Part shown: positions 53,807 to 63,468 of the stretch, in pieces
How positions within the stretch are numbered: position 1 is the stretch's first letter
Layout of the letters: each line of letters begins with the position of its first letter
Source: CAZUGO01 sp964619935
GTDB lineage: Bacteria > Planctomycetota > Phycisphaerae > UBA1845 > CAIVHJ01
NCBI GenBank assembly: GCA_964619935.1
Contig: CAZUGO010000062.1
Location: 1 to 64,000, forward strand
Length of the DNA stretch: 64,000 nucleotides
Reading direction: 5' to 3'
Notes under the pieces: generated by a model
What the model saw: the letters and a program-made list of their open reading frames with translations, nothing else
Databases searched by the model: none
What the model was told of the DNA's origin: nothing
Made by a program: the position numbers and the translations under genes

Positions 53807-53820
53807 GACTCGCGCCGCCC

Positions 53821-54786
53821 ATGAATCCAACGCCGTCCCATGTTCACCCGCCCACCGCTGCGCCGATGCTGCCCAGCGATCCGCCGCGCGACTATCGCCG
53901 TTACCTCGATCCCGCGACGCTGGCCAAGATCAGCGCCCTGGACCTGCGGGCCCGCTTGGTGGTGGAAGGCTACATCAGCGGCATGCACCGCTCGCCGTAT
54001 CACGGCTTCTCCATCGAGTTCGCAGAGCATCGCCAATATACCCAGGGTGACGACATCCGCCACATCGACTGGAAGGTCTTCGGGCGGACCAACAAGTACT
54101 ACATCAAGCAGTATGAAGAAGAAACCAATCTGGTGTGTGTGATCGCGGTGGACTGCAGTGAGTCGATGACCTACCGCTCGCCGTCGGCGCCGATGAGCAA
54201 ACACGATTACGCCATCAGCCTGGCGGCATCGCTGACCTACCTGGCGCTGCAGCAGCACGACGCCGTGGGGCTGGCCATGTTCGACGAGCGCGTGACCCGT
54301 TTCGTGCGACCCAGCAGCCACCCGTCCCAGTGGAAGCTGGTGATTCGCGAGTTGGAAGGCGGGACCGGCCCGAAGCGGACTTCGCTGCAGCGGGTCTTGG
54401 ATGACCTGTCGGAACGATTGGGTCGGCGGACCTTGGTCATCCTGATCAGCGATCTGCTGGACGACCCGCTGGCCATCCGCAACGGCCTCAAGCGGCTGCA
54501 CTATCGCCGCAACGAAATCATCGTCGCCCAGGTGCTGGACCCGGCGGAATTGGAGTTTCCGTTTCAGGGGCCGACCCTGTTTCGCGGTATGGAAGATGCC
54601 GGCCGCGTGCTCTGCGAGCCTGCCGACCTGCGGGCCAGATACATGGAGGAATTGGGTCGGTTCCTGAGCCAACTGCGGCGAACCTGCCGCGAACTGCGCC
54701 TGGACTACGAACTCTACAACACCCGGAACCCGCTGGAGGTGGCCCTAAGCACTTACCTGGCTTCCAGAAGCGCTGGAATCCGATGA
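53821..54786 (+). CDS. DUF58/VWA-like protein
   Basis: A 321-residue soluble protein. The DUF58 core GYISGMHRSPYHGFSIEFAEHRQYTQGDDIRHIDWKVFGRTNKYY is clear. A MIDAS-type metal site follows in AVDCSESMTY, and LVILISDLLDD and DYELYNTRNPLEVALSTYL are conserved. The ATG at 53821 is preferred; TTG at 53803 (overlapping the moxR stop) is an alternative. The gene overlaps the next by ATGA. It presumably binds MoxR as in Bacteroides-type Bat systems. Confidence 0.93.
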   Translation: MNPTPSHVHPPTAAPMLPSDPPRDYRRYLDPATLAKISALDLRARLVVEGYISGMHRSPYHGFSIEFAEHRQYTQGDDIRHIDWKVFGRTNKYYIKQYEEETNLVCVIAVDCSESMTYRSPSAPMSKHDYAISLAASLTYLALQQHDAVGLAMFDERVTRFVRPSSHPSQWKLVIRELEGGTGPKRTSLQRVLDDLSERLGRRTLVILISDLLDDPLAIRNGLKRLHYRRNEIIVAQVLDPAELEFPFQGPTLFRGMEDAGRVLCEPADLRARYMEELGRFLSQLRRTCRELRLDYELYNTRNPLEVALSTYLASRSAGIR

Positions 54787-56921
54787 TCGCTCTTGGCGAG
54801 ATGCCATTCCTCAACCCCGGGTTCGTGTGGGCGGCCTGTGCTCTGGCACTGGTGCCGCTGTTGATCACCATTCTCAATCGGCGGCGGCATCGGGAGGTGC
54901 CCTGGGCGGCCATGCGTTTTCTGCTCGCGGCCAGCCGCAAGAGCGTTCACCGCACCCGCATCGAGCAATTGCTGCTGTTGTTGTTGCGAACGTGCCTGTT
55001 GATCCTCCTGGCGTTGGCGTTGGCACGACCCTGGTTGCAGGCGGCCCAGCCGCCTGGGCTGCTGGCCGGCGGGACCCGGCACATCCTGGTGCTGGACGAT
55101 TCCTATTCAATGTTCGCTGCCGGGCCGCCGGCACCGGATCCGGCCTTCGAGGTCCAGCGCCGGCTGGCGCTGGGGGTTCTGCAAGCGATCCCGTCCGGCG
55201 ATCCGATCCACGTCGTGACCAGCGGGGCGCCGGCCGCAGTATTGAACCAGAGCCCCATGGTGGTCAAGGCGGTGGCCCGTCAACTGCTTCAGGGCATCAC
55301 GCCGCGCCAGACCGGGGGCGATCTGGCCGGAGCGCTTCAGGCGGCCCACGGGCTGCTCGAGGTCGCTGACGGACCGGCGCGCAGCGTCGTCCACGTGTTC
55401 AGCGACTTCGCCCAAGCGGTCCTGGTTCAGGCGGGCGCCGTTCGCCGCGGTGCGGCCGCCGTCGCCGAGTCCGCCCGGCTGGTGCTGCATGACGTCACCG
55501 ACGGCGGGACCGCCAACCTGTCCAACGCCGCCCTTGAAGTTGGCGATCCGCTGGTGGCCGTCGACCAACCGACCTCCCTGAACAACCGGATTGCCAACCA
55601 CGCGGCGCTGCGGTCGGCTGCGGGTCAACTGCGGGTGTGGATTGACGGCCGGCCAGCCCGCGAACTCGAACTGCCGCCGCTCGAGCCCGGCGAGACCCGA
55701 ACGGTGTCCATTCCAGTTGACTTCAACACCGCCGGGCTGCACACCGTGGAAACCAAGGTGGTCGCTGCACCCGACGCCCTGGCGCTGGACGATACCCGGC
55801 GGGTGGTGATCGCGGTTCGCGAGCAAGTGCCCGTGATGGTGGTGGATGGCAAGCCAGATGTGGCCCTGCTCAACGGGCAAGCCGGCTACCTGGCGACCGC
55901 GCTGTCCCCCGGGTTTCAAACCGGTCGCATGAATTTCCTGGCTCCGGCGGTCGTTTCCGACAACGAACTGCACACCGATCGGCTCAACGCCACTGCCATC
56001 GTCGTGCTGTGCAACGTGCGGCGCCTGGAACCCGCCCAGTGGGAACAGCTCACCGCCGTGGTGCAGGCCGGCGGCGGGGTGCTGATCTACCTGGGCGACC
56101 TCGTGGATCTCGATCACTACAACGAGTGGGGCGGCGATCTGCTTCCAGCGTGGCTGGACCAGCAGGCCCTGCCGAATGACGGGGACGATCCGGTGGTGCG
56201 CTTCGATCCCACACGGCTCGGCGGGTCACTGCAAACGGAATTTGCCGGGCGGCCGCGCAGCGGCCTGTTTCGGGCCCAAGTGCGAAAGTACATCCGGCTG
56301 ACCGCGGCTCTGGAGTACACCCGGCCGCTGCTGTACTACGACAACGGAGACCTGGCTGCGGCGGCCCGGCAGGTGGGCCACGGGCGTTGCATTCTGTTCG
56401 GCACGACCGCCAACATGGATTGGACCAACCTGCCGGCGAAGGGCGATTTCGTGGCGCTGGTCATGGCCCTGGTGCATGACGTGGCGCCGGCCAACGCAGC
56501 AGACCACAACCATCGGGTCGGCGGGCGCTGGACGCCCGGCACGGGCGCGCCGCCCATTCCTGCAGACGTCCACATCGTCGCCCCCGATGGGGAGGTCCGC
56601 CGGGTGTCGTTGACCGCTGGCGCCGACGGCCGGCAGGCGCCGGACGGGTTGGACCAGGCCGGTTGGTACACCGTGCAGACGCCGGCGGGAGATCAGCCGC
56701 TGGCGGTCAATCTGGATCCCGCCGAGGGCGACCTGACGCCGCTGACCCACGACGACCTGCGCCGGGCCCTGGCCTGCGATTTCGAGTATGTGACGGCACA
56801 TGCCGAGGGCGGTCCGCCGCGGGTGCGCAGCGAATTGACCCGGCTGATGGTCTACGCCGTCGTCGGACTGCTGCTGGTGGAGACGTTCCTGGCCATGAAG
56901 TTCGGACACCAGCGGCACTAA
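54783..56921 (+). CDS. BatA-type membrane VWA protein
   Basis: A 712-residue protein. The N-terminal double-helix domain (FLNPGFVWAACALALVPLLITILNRRR and IEQLLLLLLRTCLLILLALALARPW) matches the aerotolerance BatA N-terminal motif. A VWA domain follows with metal site LVLDDSYSM at about residue 105. The mid part (about 330-560) resembles a periplasmic or beta region with GHGRCILFGTTANMDW. The last helix MVYAVVGLLLVETFLAM anchors the C-terminus. Translation couples to the DUF58 gene by ATGA. Function in the family is not clearly known. Confidence 0.9.
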   Translation: MIALGEMPFLNPGFVWAACALALVPLLITILNRRRHREVPWAAMRFLLAASRKSVHRTRIEQLLLLLLRTCLLILLALALARPWLQAAQPPGLLAGGTRHILVLDDSYSMFAAGPPAPDPAFEVQRRLALGVLQAIPSGDPIHVVTSGAPAAVLNQSPMVVKAVARQLLQGITPRQTGGDLAGALQAAHGLLEVADGPARSVVHVFSDFAQAVLVQAGAVRRGAAAVAESARLVLHDVTDGGTANLSNAALEVGDPLVAVDQPTSLNNRIANHAALRSAAGQLRVWIDGRPARELELPPLEPGETRTVSIPVDFNTAGLHTVETKVVAAPDALALDDTRRVVIAVREQVPVMVVDGKPDVALLNGQAGYLATALSPGFQTGRMNFLAPAVVSDNELHTDRLNATAIVVLCNVRRLEPAQWEQLTAVVQAGGGVLIYLGDLVDLDHYNEWGGDLLPAWLDQQALPNDGDDPVVRFDPTRLGGSLQTEFAGRPRSGLFRAQVRKYIRLTAALEYTRPLLYYDNGDLAAAARQVGHGRCILFGTTANMDWTNLPAKGDFVALVMALVHDVAPANAADHNHRVGGRWTPGTGAPPIPADVHIVAPDGEVRRVSLTAGADGRQAPDGLDQAGWYTVQTPAGDQPLAVNLDPAEGDLTPLTHDDLRRALACDFEYVTAHAEGGPPRVRSELTRLMVYAVVGLLLVETFLAMKFGHQRH

Positions 56922-56946
56922 GGAGTGTCGCAAACAGGTGGGTGGC

Positions 56947-59304
56947 ATGCAGCGGATCCTGACATGGTGGTTGAGCCTCGAACACATCGAGCCGGGCCCC
57001 GGTGCCGAACTCAGCCTGGACTGGCAGGAGCCGTTGGATCCCTGGGTGTGGTTCCTGCTGGTGGTGCTGGTGCCGTGCTACGTCGTGCTGGTGTACCGTG
57101 CCGACGGCGGTCGCCGCAGCCTGCGCGGGCTGATGGCCGCGTTGCGCTGCCTGGTGATCCTGCTGGCCATTGCGCTGTTATGCCAGCCGGTGGTGGTCCT
57201 GCGGCGCGATCGCGTCGAGCCGTCGACGGTCGCGGTGATGCTCGACCAATCATTGAGCATGGCGAGGGTCGACCCCACGGTCGGCGGACGGCAGCCGACC
57301 GCTGATGCGACCGAGCGCTGGGCGGCGGCGGTGGCGGCGCTGGGCAGCGACGGCGGTGCCATGCTCGGCCGCCTGCTGGAGCACCACGAGTTGCGTCTGT
57401 TTCGTTTCGCCGAGGCCTTGTCCGCGGCGGAGGAGCTGTCCGAACCCTCAGCGGTCGCCGGCGTGTTGCAGCAGTTGGCTCGAGCGCGCCCGGACGGCCG
57501 CAGCACCCATATTGCCGGCTCGATCAAGCAGGTGTTTGATGCCTGTGTCGACGCCCACCTGACCGCCGTGGTGCTGCTCAGCGACGGCCAACCCACCGAC
57601 GACGAGGGATGGGGCCAGGTGGCGGACCTGTGCCGAGCCCGCGGCACGCCCGTTCATGTCATTCCGCTGGGTTCACCCGACCCGCCCCAAGACCTGGCGG
57701 TCGAGTCCTGCCAGGCCGATGCGCTGGTCTACCTGGGCGACACCGTGGCGGTTCGGGTCAGGCACCGCCACACGGGGATGGACCCCCAGACGCCATACGT
57801 CGTGCGCCTGCGCCAGCCGGACAACTCGGTTCCGCTCGCCGAGCAAGAACAGCAGGCCGGGTCCGAGGATGCGACTCGTGCGGCGGAACTGCGATTCGCG
57901 CCCACCCGCCTGGGGGTCATGGAGTTGATCGTCGAGATTCCGCCGTACCCTGATGAGTCCGACCCCCACAACAACCAGCAGCGCCTGCAGATCACGGTGG
58001 TCGACGACAAGATCAGGGTGCTGTATGTCGATGGCTATCCGCGCTACGAGTATCGCTACCTCAAGAACACGCTGCTGCGCGAACCGACCCTGGTGTCGAG
58101 CGTGCTGCTGCTGTCGGCCGATGAGCGCTTCGTTCAGGAGGGCAACCAGCCGATCCGGCGGTTTCCCGGCAGCGCGGAGGAACTGGCCGAATACGACGTC
58201 ATTCTCATGGGTGATGTCGATCCTCGGGCCGGCTGGCTCAGCGACGGACAAATGGAACAGATCGTGGATTTCGTGGGTCGGGAGGGCGGCGGCTTCGGGA
58301 TGATCGCCGGTCAGACCTACACCCCGCTGCGTTTTGCGGGCACACCGCTCGAGCGGCTGCTGCCGATCGACCTGGGCCAGAGCGATCCCGGCGGGTTCAG
58401 TGGTCCACCGGCGGCGTTTCGACCGCGACCGACCCCGGTCGGCCAGGACCATGCATTGTTGCGGCTGTTGCCCGACGAGCAGCACGCCAGGGAGGTGTGG
58501 GCGCGGCTCCCGGCCTGGTATTGGTGCTTCGGGGCGGCCCGCCGCGCCGCCGTGGCCGAAGTGCTGCTGGAGCATCCCACGCAGACCGTCGCCGGCAGTC
58601 CGATTCCACTGGCGGTGATCGGGCGATACGGTGCCGGCGAGGTCTTCTACCAGGGGTCGGACGACAGTTGGCGGTGGCGGCGCCACCACGGCGAGGCCTT
58701 GTTCGATACCTACTGGGTGCAAGTCGTCCGCTTTCTGGGGCACCGCAAGCGACTCGAGGAGCGCCGGGCGGTGGTGCTGCGCGTGCAGCCCCAGGAAGTC
58801 GAACCGCAGGAGACCTTGACGCTCAGCATGGAGTTGGCCGACGTCGACCTGGCCCGGCAGTTGCCCGATCGCATCGACCTTGCGGTTCGTCGGGCGGACG
58901 GCACCGCGGTCTCTGAGACCACGCTGGTGCGGGCCGCCGCTGAATCGCAGATATTCCAAGGTCTGCTGGTCGCTGGCGAAGCCGGCCAGTTCGAGGTGGC
59001 CTACGGCGGCGAGCCGCCCGACGTGCCACCGGCGACCGCTTTGTTCCGGGTGCGCCGGCAGTCGCTTGAAGAGGTACGACCGCAGGCCAACCCGGCACTG
59101 CTGGCCGAGTTGGCCCGGCTGACCGGCGGTGACGTGATCCAGCCGCGGGAAGCCGCGACCTTGCCGGAGCACATCTCCGATCGCCGGTACGTCGTGCCGG
59201 ATGATGTGGTCGAGACCATCTGGGACTCGCGGATGGCCTTGGCGTTGTTCGCCCTGCTGATCGTGGGTGAGTGGTTGCTTCGCCAGCTCAGTGGTCTGCC
59301 CTAG
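56947..59304 (+). CDS. Second membrane VWA-domain protein with glutamine-amidotransferase-like region
   Basis: A 785-residue protein. ATG 56947 follows AGGTGG; GTG 56938 is an alternative. Two helices (WVWFLLVVLVPCYVVLVY and LRCLVILLAIALLCQPVVVL) precede a VWA domain with metal site VMLDQSLSMARV. The region around 430-550 (VYVDGYPRYEYRYLKNTLL, then DVILMGDVDPRAGWLSDGQMEQIVDFVGREGGGFGMIAG) resembles glutamine amidotransferase-like folds, but no catalytic Cys is obvious. A C-terminal helix ends it (MALALFALLIVGEWLL). It is paralogous in layout to the gene before it. Confidence 0.87.
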   Translation: MQRILTWWLSLEHIEPGPGAELSLDWQEPLDPWVWFLLVVLVPCYVVLVYRADGGRRSLRGLMAALRCLVILLAIALLCQPVVVLRRDRVEPSTVAVMLDQSLSMARVDPTVGGRQPTADATERWAAAVAALGSDGGAMLGRLLEHHELRLFRFAEALSAAEELSEPSAVAGVLQQLARARPDGRSTHIAGSIKQVFDACVDAHLTAVVLLSDGQPTDDEGWGQVADLCRARGTPVHVIPLGSPDPPQDLAVESCQADALVYLGDTVAVRVRHRHTGMDPQTPYVVRLRQPDNSVPLAEQEQQAGSEDATRAAELRFAPTRLGVMELIVEIPPYPDESDPHNNQQRLQITVVDDKIRVLYVDGYPRYEYRYLKNTLLREPTLVSSVLLLSADERFVQEGNQPIRRFPGSAEELAEYDVILMGDVDPRAGWLSDGQMEQIVDFVGREGGGFGMIAGQTYTPLRFAGTPLERLLPIDLGQSDPGGFSGPPAAFRPRPTPVGQDHALLRLLPDEQHAREVWARLPAWYWCFGAARRAAVAEVLLEHPTQTVAGSPIPLAVIGRYGAGEVFYQGSDDSWRWRRHHGEALFDTYWVQVVRFLGHRKRLEERRAVVLRVQPQEVEPQETLTLSMELADVDLARQLPDRIDLAVRRADGTAVSETTLVRAAAESQIFQGLLVAGEAGQFEVAYGGEPPDVPPATALFRVRRQSLEEVRPQANPALLAELARLTGGDVIQPREAATLPEHISDRRYVVPDDVVETIWDSRMALALFALLIVGEWLLRQLSGLP

Positions 59305-59316
59305 GACTTGGACGGA

Positions 59317-62300
59317 ATGCCCGACCCCACTGCCGATTCCATCCTGCTCGCCGCGGCGCCGCCCAGCGGGACTTCGCCATTGCTGGCGCGACTGGAGGCC
59401 CTGCGTCGCCGGACCTTGCGGCTGATGCTGGTGCGCGGCGCGGCGTCGGTGGTTGGCTCAACGGCCTGCGGTCTGTTGCTGCTGATTGGGCTCGATTGGC
59501 TGGTGCGCTTTCCGGCGGCGGTGCGCCTGGCCTTCGGGGTTGGCGGGCTGGGCGGCGTGTCCTGGCTGATTGCGACCCGCTTGTGGCCGGCGCTTTCCGG
59601 ACAGCTCAGCCAGGTGCGCCTGGCTGGGCGGATTGAGGCCCGCTTCCCCGAGTTTGAAGATCGCCTGATCAGCGCGGTGAGTTTCGCCACTCAGCCCGGC
59701 GGGCTAAGCGACCCCTTGCACCGCAAGCTGCTGGAGCGCACCGAGGAGATTGCCCGCAACATCCCCATCGAGAGGGTCATCACGATTTGGCCGGTGTGGC
59801 GGACCGCTCTGTTTAGTGTCGCCGCCGGGGCAGTGCTGCTCGGTGCCGGGGTGCTTCGCCCGGAGTGGATCAATCTGGGGCTGCGCCGCTACCTGACGCC
59901 GTCGATTGCCGAAGACTGGCCCAAGACGGTGCAGATCCGGCCGCTGACCGCTGATCTGACCGTGCCGCTGGGAGCCTCGGTGGTGGTGTCCATGGAAGTG
60001 ATCCGCGGGCGGGAGCACGCTGATCGCGGCGTGCTGTATGTCCGCGGCCCCGACGGTTCCACCCGCCGAACGGTGATGCGCCGTGAAGGGGTGGGGCGCT
60101 ACGCCTGGACTTTGAGCGATGTCAGCGAGGACTTGCAGTACTGGTTTCGTGCCGGCGACGACTCCACGGCAGACCAGGTCGGTCAGATCCGGGTCGTCCA
60201 GCGCCCCTGGGTCACCGACCTGCGGCTGGAGGTCCGGCCACCGGAGTACATCGACGGGGGGGCAGTGCAACCGCTGCCGGCCGGTCAGAAAACCGTGGAG
60301 TTGATCGAGGGCGGCCGGTTGATGCTCCGTTTTCGGTCCAGCAAGCCCGCGAACCGCAGGCGCCCTGACGCGGTCTGGTTGAGCAGCACGCATCAAGGCA
60401 CTCTAGTGGTTCCGCCGGCCGGCGACGCCGGCTACGCAATAGAACTGGCGCCACTGCAGGACGAGGTCTACCACATTCACGTTCTCGATGAGGACGGTTT
60501 GGAGAACGAAGATCAGGCCGGCGTCGTGGTCCGCGTCCGCGCCGACGCACCGCCCACCCTGGTGGTTACCGAACCGAGCGACAATATGGAAGTCACTCCC
60601 GCAGCCACGGTCCGGGTGTTGGCCACCGCACGCGACGATTTTGGGATCAGCCGCATCACGCTGCAGGGCCACGCCGCCGACCGCGACTTTGAGCAGCGAC
60701 TGCCGGAGTGGATCACCACCCGCGAGCGCGGCGGGGTCGCCGCCCGCATCACCCATGAATGGCCGCTGAGTTCGCTGGGGTTGCACGAGGGCGACACCGT
60801 GGAATATGCATTGCACGCCCAGGACAACCGCCGGACCAACGAGTCCTCCGCCCAAGTCGGACGCACGCCGACCAGGGTCCTGCGCGTCGTCAATGAGTCG
60901 GAGTTTCGCGGGCATATCGCCGATGAGCTGAGCGCGCTGGCCACCCGGCTCCAGCGCCTGCTGTCACGCCAGGAGCAACTGATCGATCAGACCGACGCCG
61001 GCTACGAGTCCCTGCAATCCGCCTCCCGGGTCGAAATCGATCGCACCCTGATGCGCCTCAGCGCCCGCCAACGCGGGCTTGCTGAGCAGGCCGAATCGAT
61101 TCGCCGCAGCGTCAGCCGGCTGCTCGGGGCCTTGGCTCAGAACGGCATCACCCTGGGCCGGGAGAAGCAACAAGGCGATGTGATGGCGACCCAACTGCGC
61201 AACGGGGTCGAGCCGTTGTTGCAGCAGGCCGCGGCCGAACTGAACACCGCCCGGGCCGCCGCCGCTCCGACCGCCCGGGCCGAACAAGTGGCCGGAGCCC
61301 GCGATCGGCAGCGCCAGGCGGCGGAGGCCATGGCTCGAATCCTCAACGAATTCAGCGTCTGGGATGACTACAACAGCGCGCTGGTCAACCTGCGGACGCT
61401 GATCGACATGCAACAGGAGGTCGGGCGGCAGACCGAGGCGGTGCAGCAGAAAACGCTGGGGCAGGATCTCACGGCATTGCCGGACGCGGTTCGCGACCAG
61501 GTCCGGCAGGTGGCGCAGGCCCAGGACGACGTCACCGCTGCCCTGGACCGAACCCTGCTGGAGATGCAGCGGCTGCACGACAAGCTGCGCACCGTCGAGC
61601 CGGAGGATGCCCGAGTCATCCAGGACACCGCCAACCGGCTGCGCGGCAGCCAGGCCGCACAGCGTTCCCGGGAGGCGGCCCGGGCCGTTGCCGAGAATCG
61701 CACCAGCCAGGCTCAGACCGACCAGGACGCCGTGGAGCGGGCCCTGGCCGCAGCCGTCAATCAGTTGGAGGATCGGCTGAGCCGCAAGCTCGCCGAGCTG
61801 TCCAAGAAGATGGCCAGAGCGGAAGACCTCCTGCTGCTGATCCTGCAGCAGCAACACACCTTGCGGGCCGAGACCGCCGCCGCCGATCCGGGGGTCCTCG
61901 AAGCCTGGCGCCCACTGGCGGTGCGGCAGCGCAAGCTGCGCAACAACACCGCTGAGGTCGCCGTCGATGTGGCCAAGCTCCCGCAGTCCGGTGAGGCCAC
62001 CGACTTCAGCCGGCGGGCGGTGGCGGACATGGCCGATGCGGCCGAAGCCCTCTACGAACGCCGCCAGCAGCCGGCCGGACAGGCCCAGGAGCAAGCCGCC
62101 GCCGATCTCGAACAGGCCATCGCCCTGCTGCGTGAACTGCGCCAGAACAACGAAGAAGCCTTGCGCAAGCAGCATCTTTTTGCCATCCGCCGGGAACTGC
62201 AAGCCGTGCACACCCAGCAGAGTGCGATCAATGCGGCGACCGGGCTGCTCCTGGAGACCGTCCAGCAAGCCGGCCGGCTGACCCGGATCGACGTCCGTCG

Positions 62301-62805
62301 GGCCAAGAAAGAGGGCCGGCGGCAGGAAGCCCTCGATCAAACGTTACGCGGCATTCAGGAGCGGCTTGCCGACGCGCCGGTGTACGCCTGGGTCGCCGCC
62401 CGGGCTGAGCAGGCCATGCAGGCCAGCGCCGAGCAACTGGGCCGCGGCGCCCTGCAGCCGGAGTTGCGGGCGGTCCAGGACCAGGTCATCCGCTACCTGG
62501 ATCACCTGATCGTTGCCGTGCAACAGGCCGAGGGCATGACCGCCGATGAATTCAGTGGTGGCCCGTCTGAGGGTGGGGGCGGCGGGCCGACCACCGCCGG
62601 GCCGACCAAAGCGGTCCCCACCGTGGCCGAACTGCTGGTGCTCAAGACCCTGCAGGAGGAACTGCTCACCCGGTCGCAAACGCTGAACGCCGGGGTTCAG
62701 GACCAGCAACCGACGGAGACCCAATTGGAGCAGGCCCGGGCACTCGGCGAAGAACAGCGGCAACTCCGCGAGCTGACCCGCATGCTGACCGACATGGCCC
62801 GGTAG
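59317..62805 (+). CDS. Large DUF4175-like membrane protein with extensive coiled coil
   Basis: A 1162-residue protein. Two N-terminal helices (AASVVGSTACGLLLLIGLDWLVRF and following) are like the DUF4175 start; FPEFEDRLISAVSFATQ is conserved there. A third helix is near 170. Residues about 200-500 form beta domains, including DDFGISRITLQGH. From about 530 to the end the protein is mostly Gln/Arg/Ala-rich coiled coil (ELSALATRLQRLLSRQEQLI to LGEEQRQLRELTRMLTD). ATG 59317 is chosen; TTG 59308 is an alternative. It sits between the VWA genes and a small secreted protein in the same operon. Role unknown, likely a large scaffold. Confidence 0.88.
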   Translation: MPDPTADSILLAAAPPSGTSPLLARLEALRRRTLRLMLVRGAASVVGSTACGLLLLIGLDWLVRFPAAVRLAFGVGGLGGVSWLIATRLWPALSGQLSQVRLAGRIEARFPEFEDRLISAVSFATQPGGLSDPLHRKLLERTEEIARNIPIERVITIWPVWRTALFSVAAGAVLLGAGVLRPEWINLGLRRYLTPSIAEDWPKTVQIRPLTADLTVPLGASVVVSMEVIRGREHADRGVLYVRGPDGSTRRTVMRREGVGRYAWTLSDVSEDLQYWFRAGDDSTADQVGQIRVVQRPWVTDLRLEVRPPEYIDGGAVQPLPAGQKTVELIEGGRLMLRFRSSKPANRRRPDAVWLSSTHQGTLVVPPAGDAGYAIELAPLQDEVYHIHVLDEDGLENEDQAGVVVRVRADAPPTLVVTEPSDNMEVTPAATVRVLATARDDFGISRITLQGHAADRDFEQRLPEWITTRERGGVAARITHEWPLSSLGLHEGDTVEYALHAQDNRRTNESSAQVGRTPTRVLRVVNESEFRGHIADELSALATRLQRLLSRQEQLIDQTDAGYESLQSASRVEIDRTLMRLSARQRGLAEQAESIRRSVSRLLGALAQNGITLGREKQQGDVMATQLRNGVEPLLQQAAAELNTARAAAAPTARAEQVAGARDRQRQAAEAMARILNEFSVWDDYNSALVNLRTLIDMQQEVGRQTEAVQQKTLGQDLTALPDAVRDQVRQVAQAQDDVTAALDRTLLEMQRLHDKLRTVEPEDARVIQDTANRLRGSQAAQRSREAARAVAENRTSQAQTDQDAVERALAAAVNQLEDRLSRKLAELSKKMARAEDLLLLILQQQHTLRAETAAADPGVLEAWRPLAVRQRKLRNNTAEVAVDVAKLPQSGEATDFSRRAVADMADAAEALYERRQQPAGQAQEQAAADLEQAIALLRELRQNNEEALRKQHLFAIRRELQAVHTQQSAINAATGLLLETVQQAGRLTRIDVRRAKKEGRRQEALDQTLRGIQERLADAPVYAWVAARAEQAMQASAEQLGRGALQPELRAVQDQVIRYLDHLIVAVQQAEGMTADEFSGGPSEGGGGGPTTAGPTKAVPTVAELLVLKTLQEELLTRSQTLNAGVQDQQPTETQLEQARALGEEQRQLRELTRMLTDMAR

Positions 62806-62853
62806 CCCACCGTCCATCCGGAATGATGCTGGACGTTCGCGGACGCGGAACCA

Positions 62854-62859
62854 TAGAAT
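62854..62859 (+). promoter_or_regulatory. Possible internal -10 box before the small secreted protein
   Basis: TAGAAT (62854-62859) with TGGACG 18 bases upstream (62830-62835), ending 6 bases before ATG 62866. No Shine-Dalgarno sequence is seen. It is a weak candidate for an internal start of transcription. Confidence 0.3.
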
Positions 62860-62865
62860 AATGAT

Positions 62866-63468
62866 ATGAAGGGTGTAGCGGATGGGCATGTGGCACTGCG
62901 GGTCCTGGTGTGCTGCGGTCTGGCGGGCATGGTGGCCCTGGCGGCGCCCGAGGATCAGCCGCCCGATCCTTCACGTGAGCGCCTGATCCGCAAGTCCCGC
63001 GGGATCCAGGGCGACGACGTCATGGATCGTGTCCTGGTGCTGATGGACGATGTGGTCCGCCGCCTGACCGCCGATTTCGATACCGGCGAGGGCACGCGCC
63101 AACTGCAGCGCGCGGTGCTTCAGGAGCTGGATCTGGCCATCAGTCAGGCCCGCCAGAATCTGCGCCGGAGCACCGTGCCGTCCTCAGCGGATCGCGACGC
63201 CCAACCGCCGGGCGAACCCTCCGCCGAATCGGTGAGCGCCAGGCGCAACGATTCAAACCCCGCGGAGTCCAGCGCCGCCGATCCTGGGGCCGTCGAGGAG
63301 CCGTTCGGCCAGGACGGGATGTTGCGCGAGCATCGTCGCCAATGGGGCAACCTGCCGCCACGTGATCGCCAGGAGTTGACCCAAGGCATTCACGAAGCCG
63401 CCCACGAGAAATACCGGGCTCAAATCGATCGCTACTATGAAGCACTGGCCGATATCGACCACGATTAG
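62866..63468 (+). CDS. Small secreted helical protein, function unknown
   Basis: A 200-residue protein. An N-terminal signal sequence (ALRVLVCCGLAGMVALAAPED) is followed by a helical, charged domain (DRVLVLMDDVVRRLTADFDTG...LDLAISQARQNL). A Ser/Pro-rich linker (SSADRDAQPPGEPSAES) leads to a C-terminal helix (HEKYRAQIDRYYEALADI). I do not recognise a family. It is in the MoxR operon after the coiled-coil protein and overlaps the next gene by 32 bases in another frame. Confidence 0.72.
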   Translation: MKGVADGHVALRVLVCCGLAGMVALAAPEDQPPDPSRERLIRKSRGIQGDDVMDRVLVLMDDVVRRLTADFDTGEGTRQLQRAVLQELDLAISQARQNLRRSTVPSSADRDAQPPGEPSAESVSARRNDSNPAESSAADPGAVEEPFGQDGMLREHRRQWGNLPPRDRQELTQGIHEAAHEKYRAQIDRYYEALADIDHD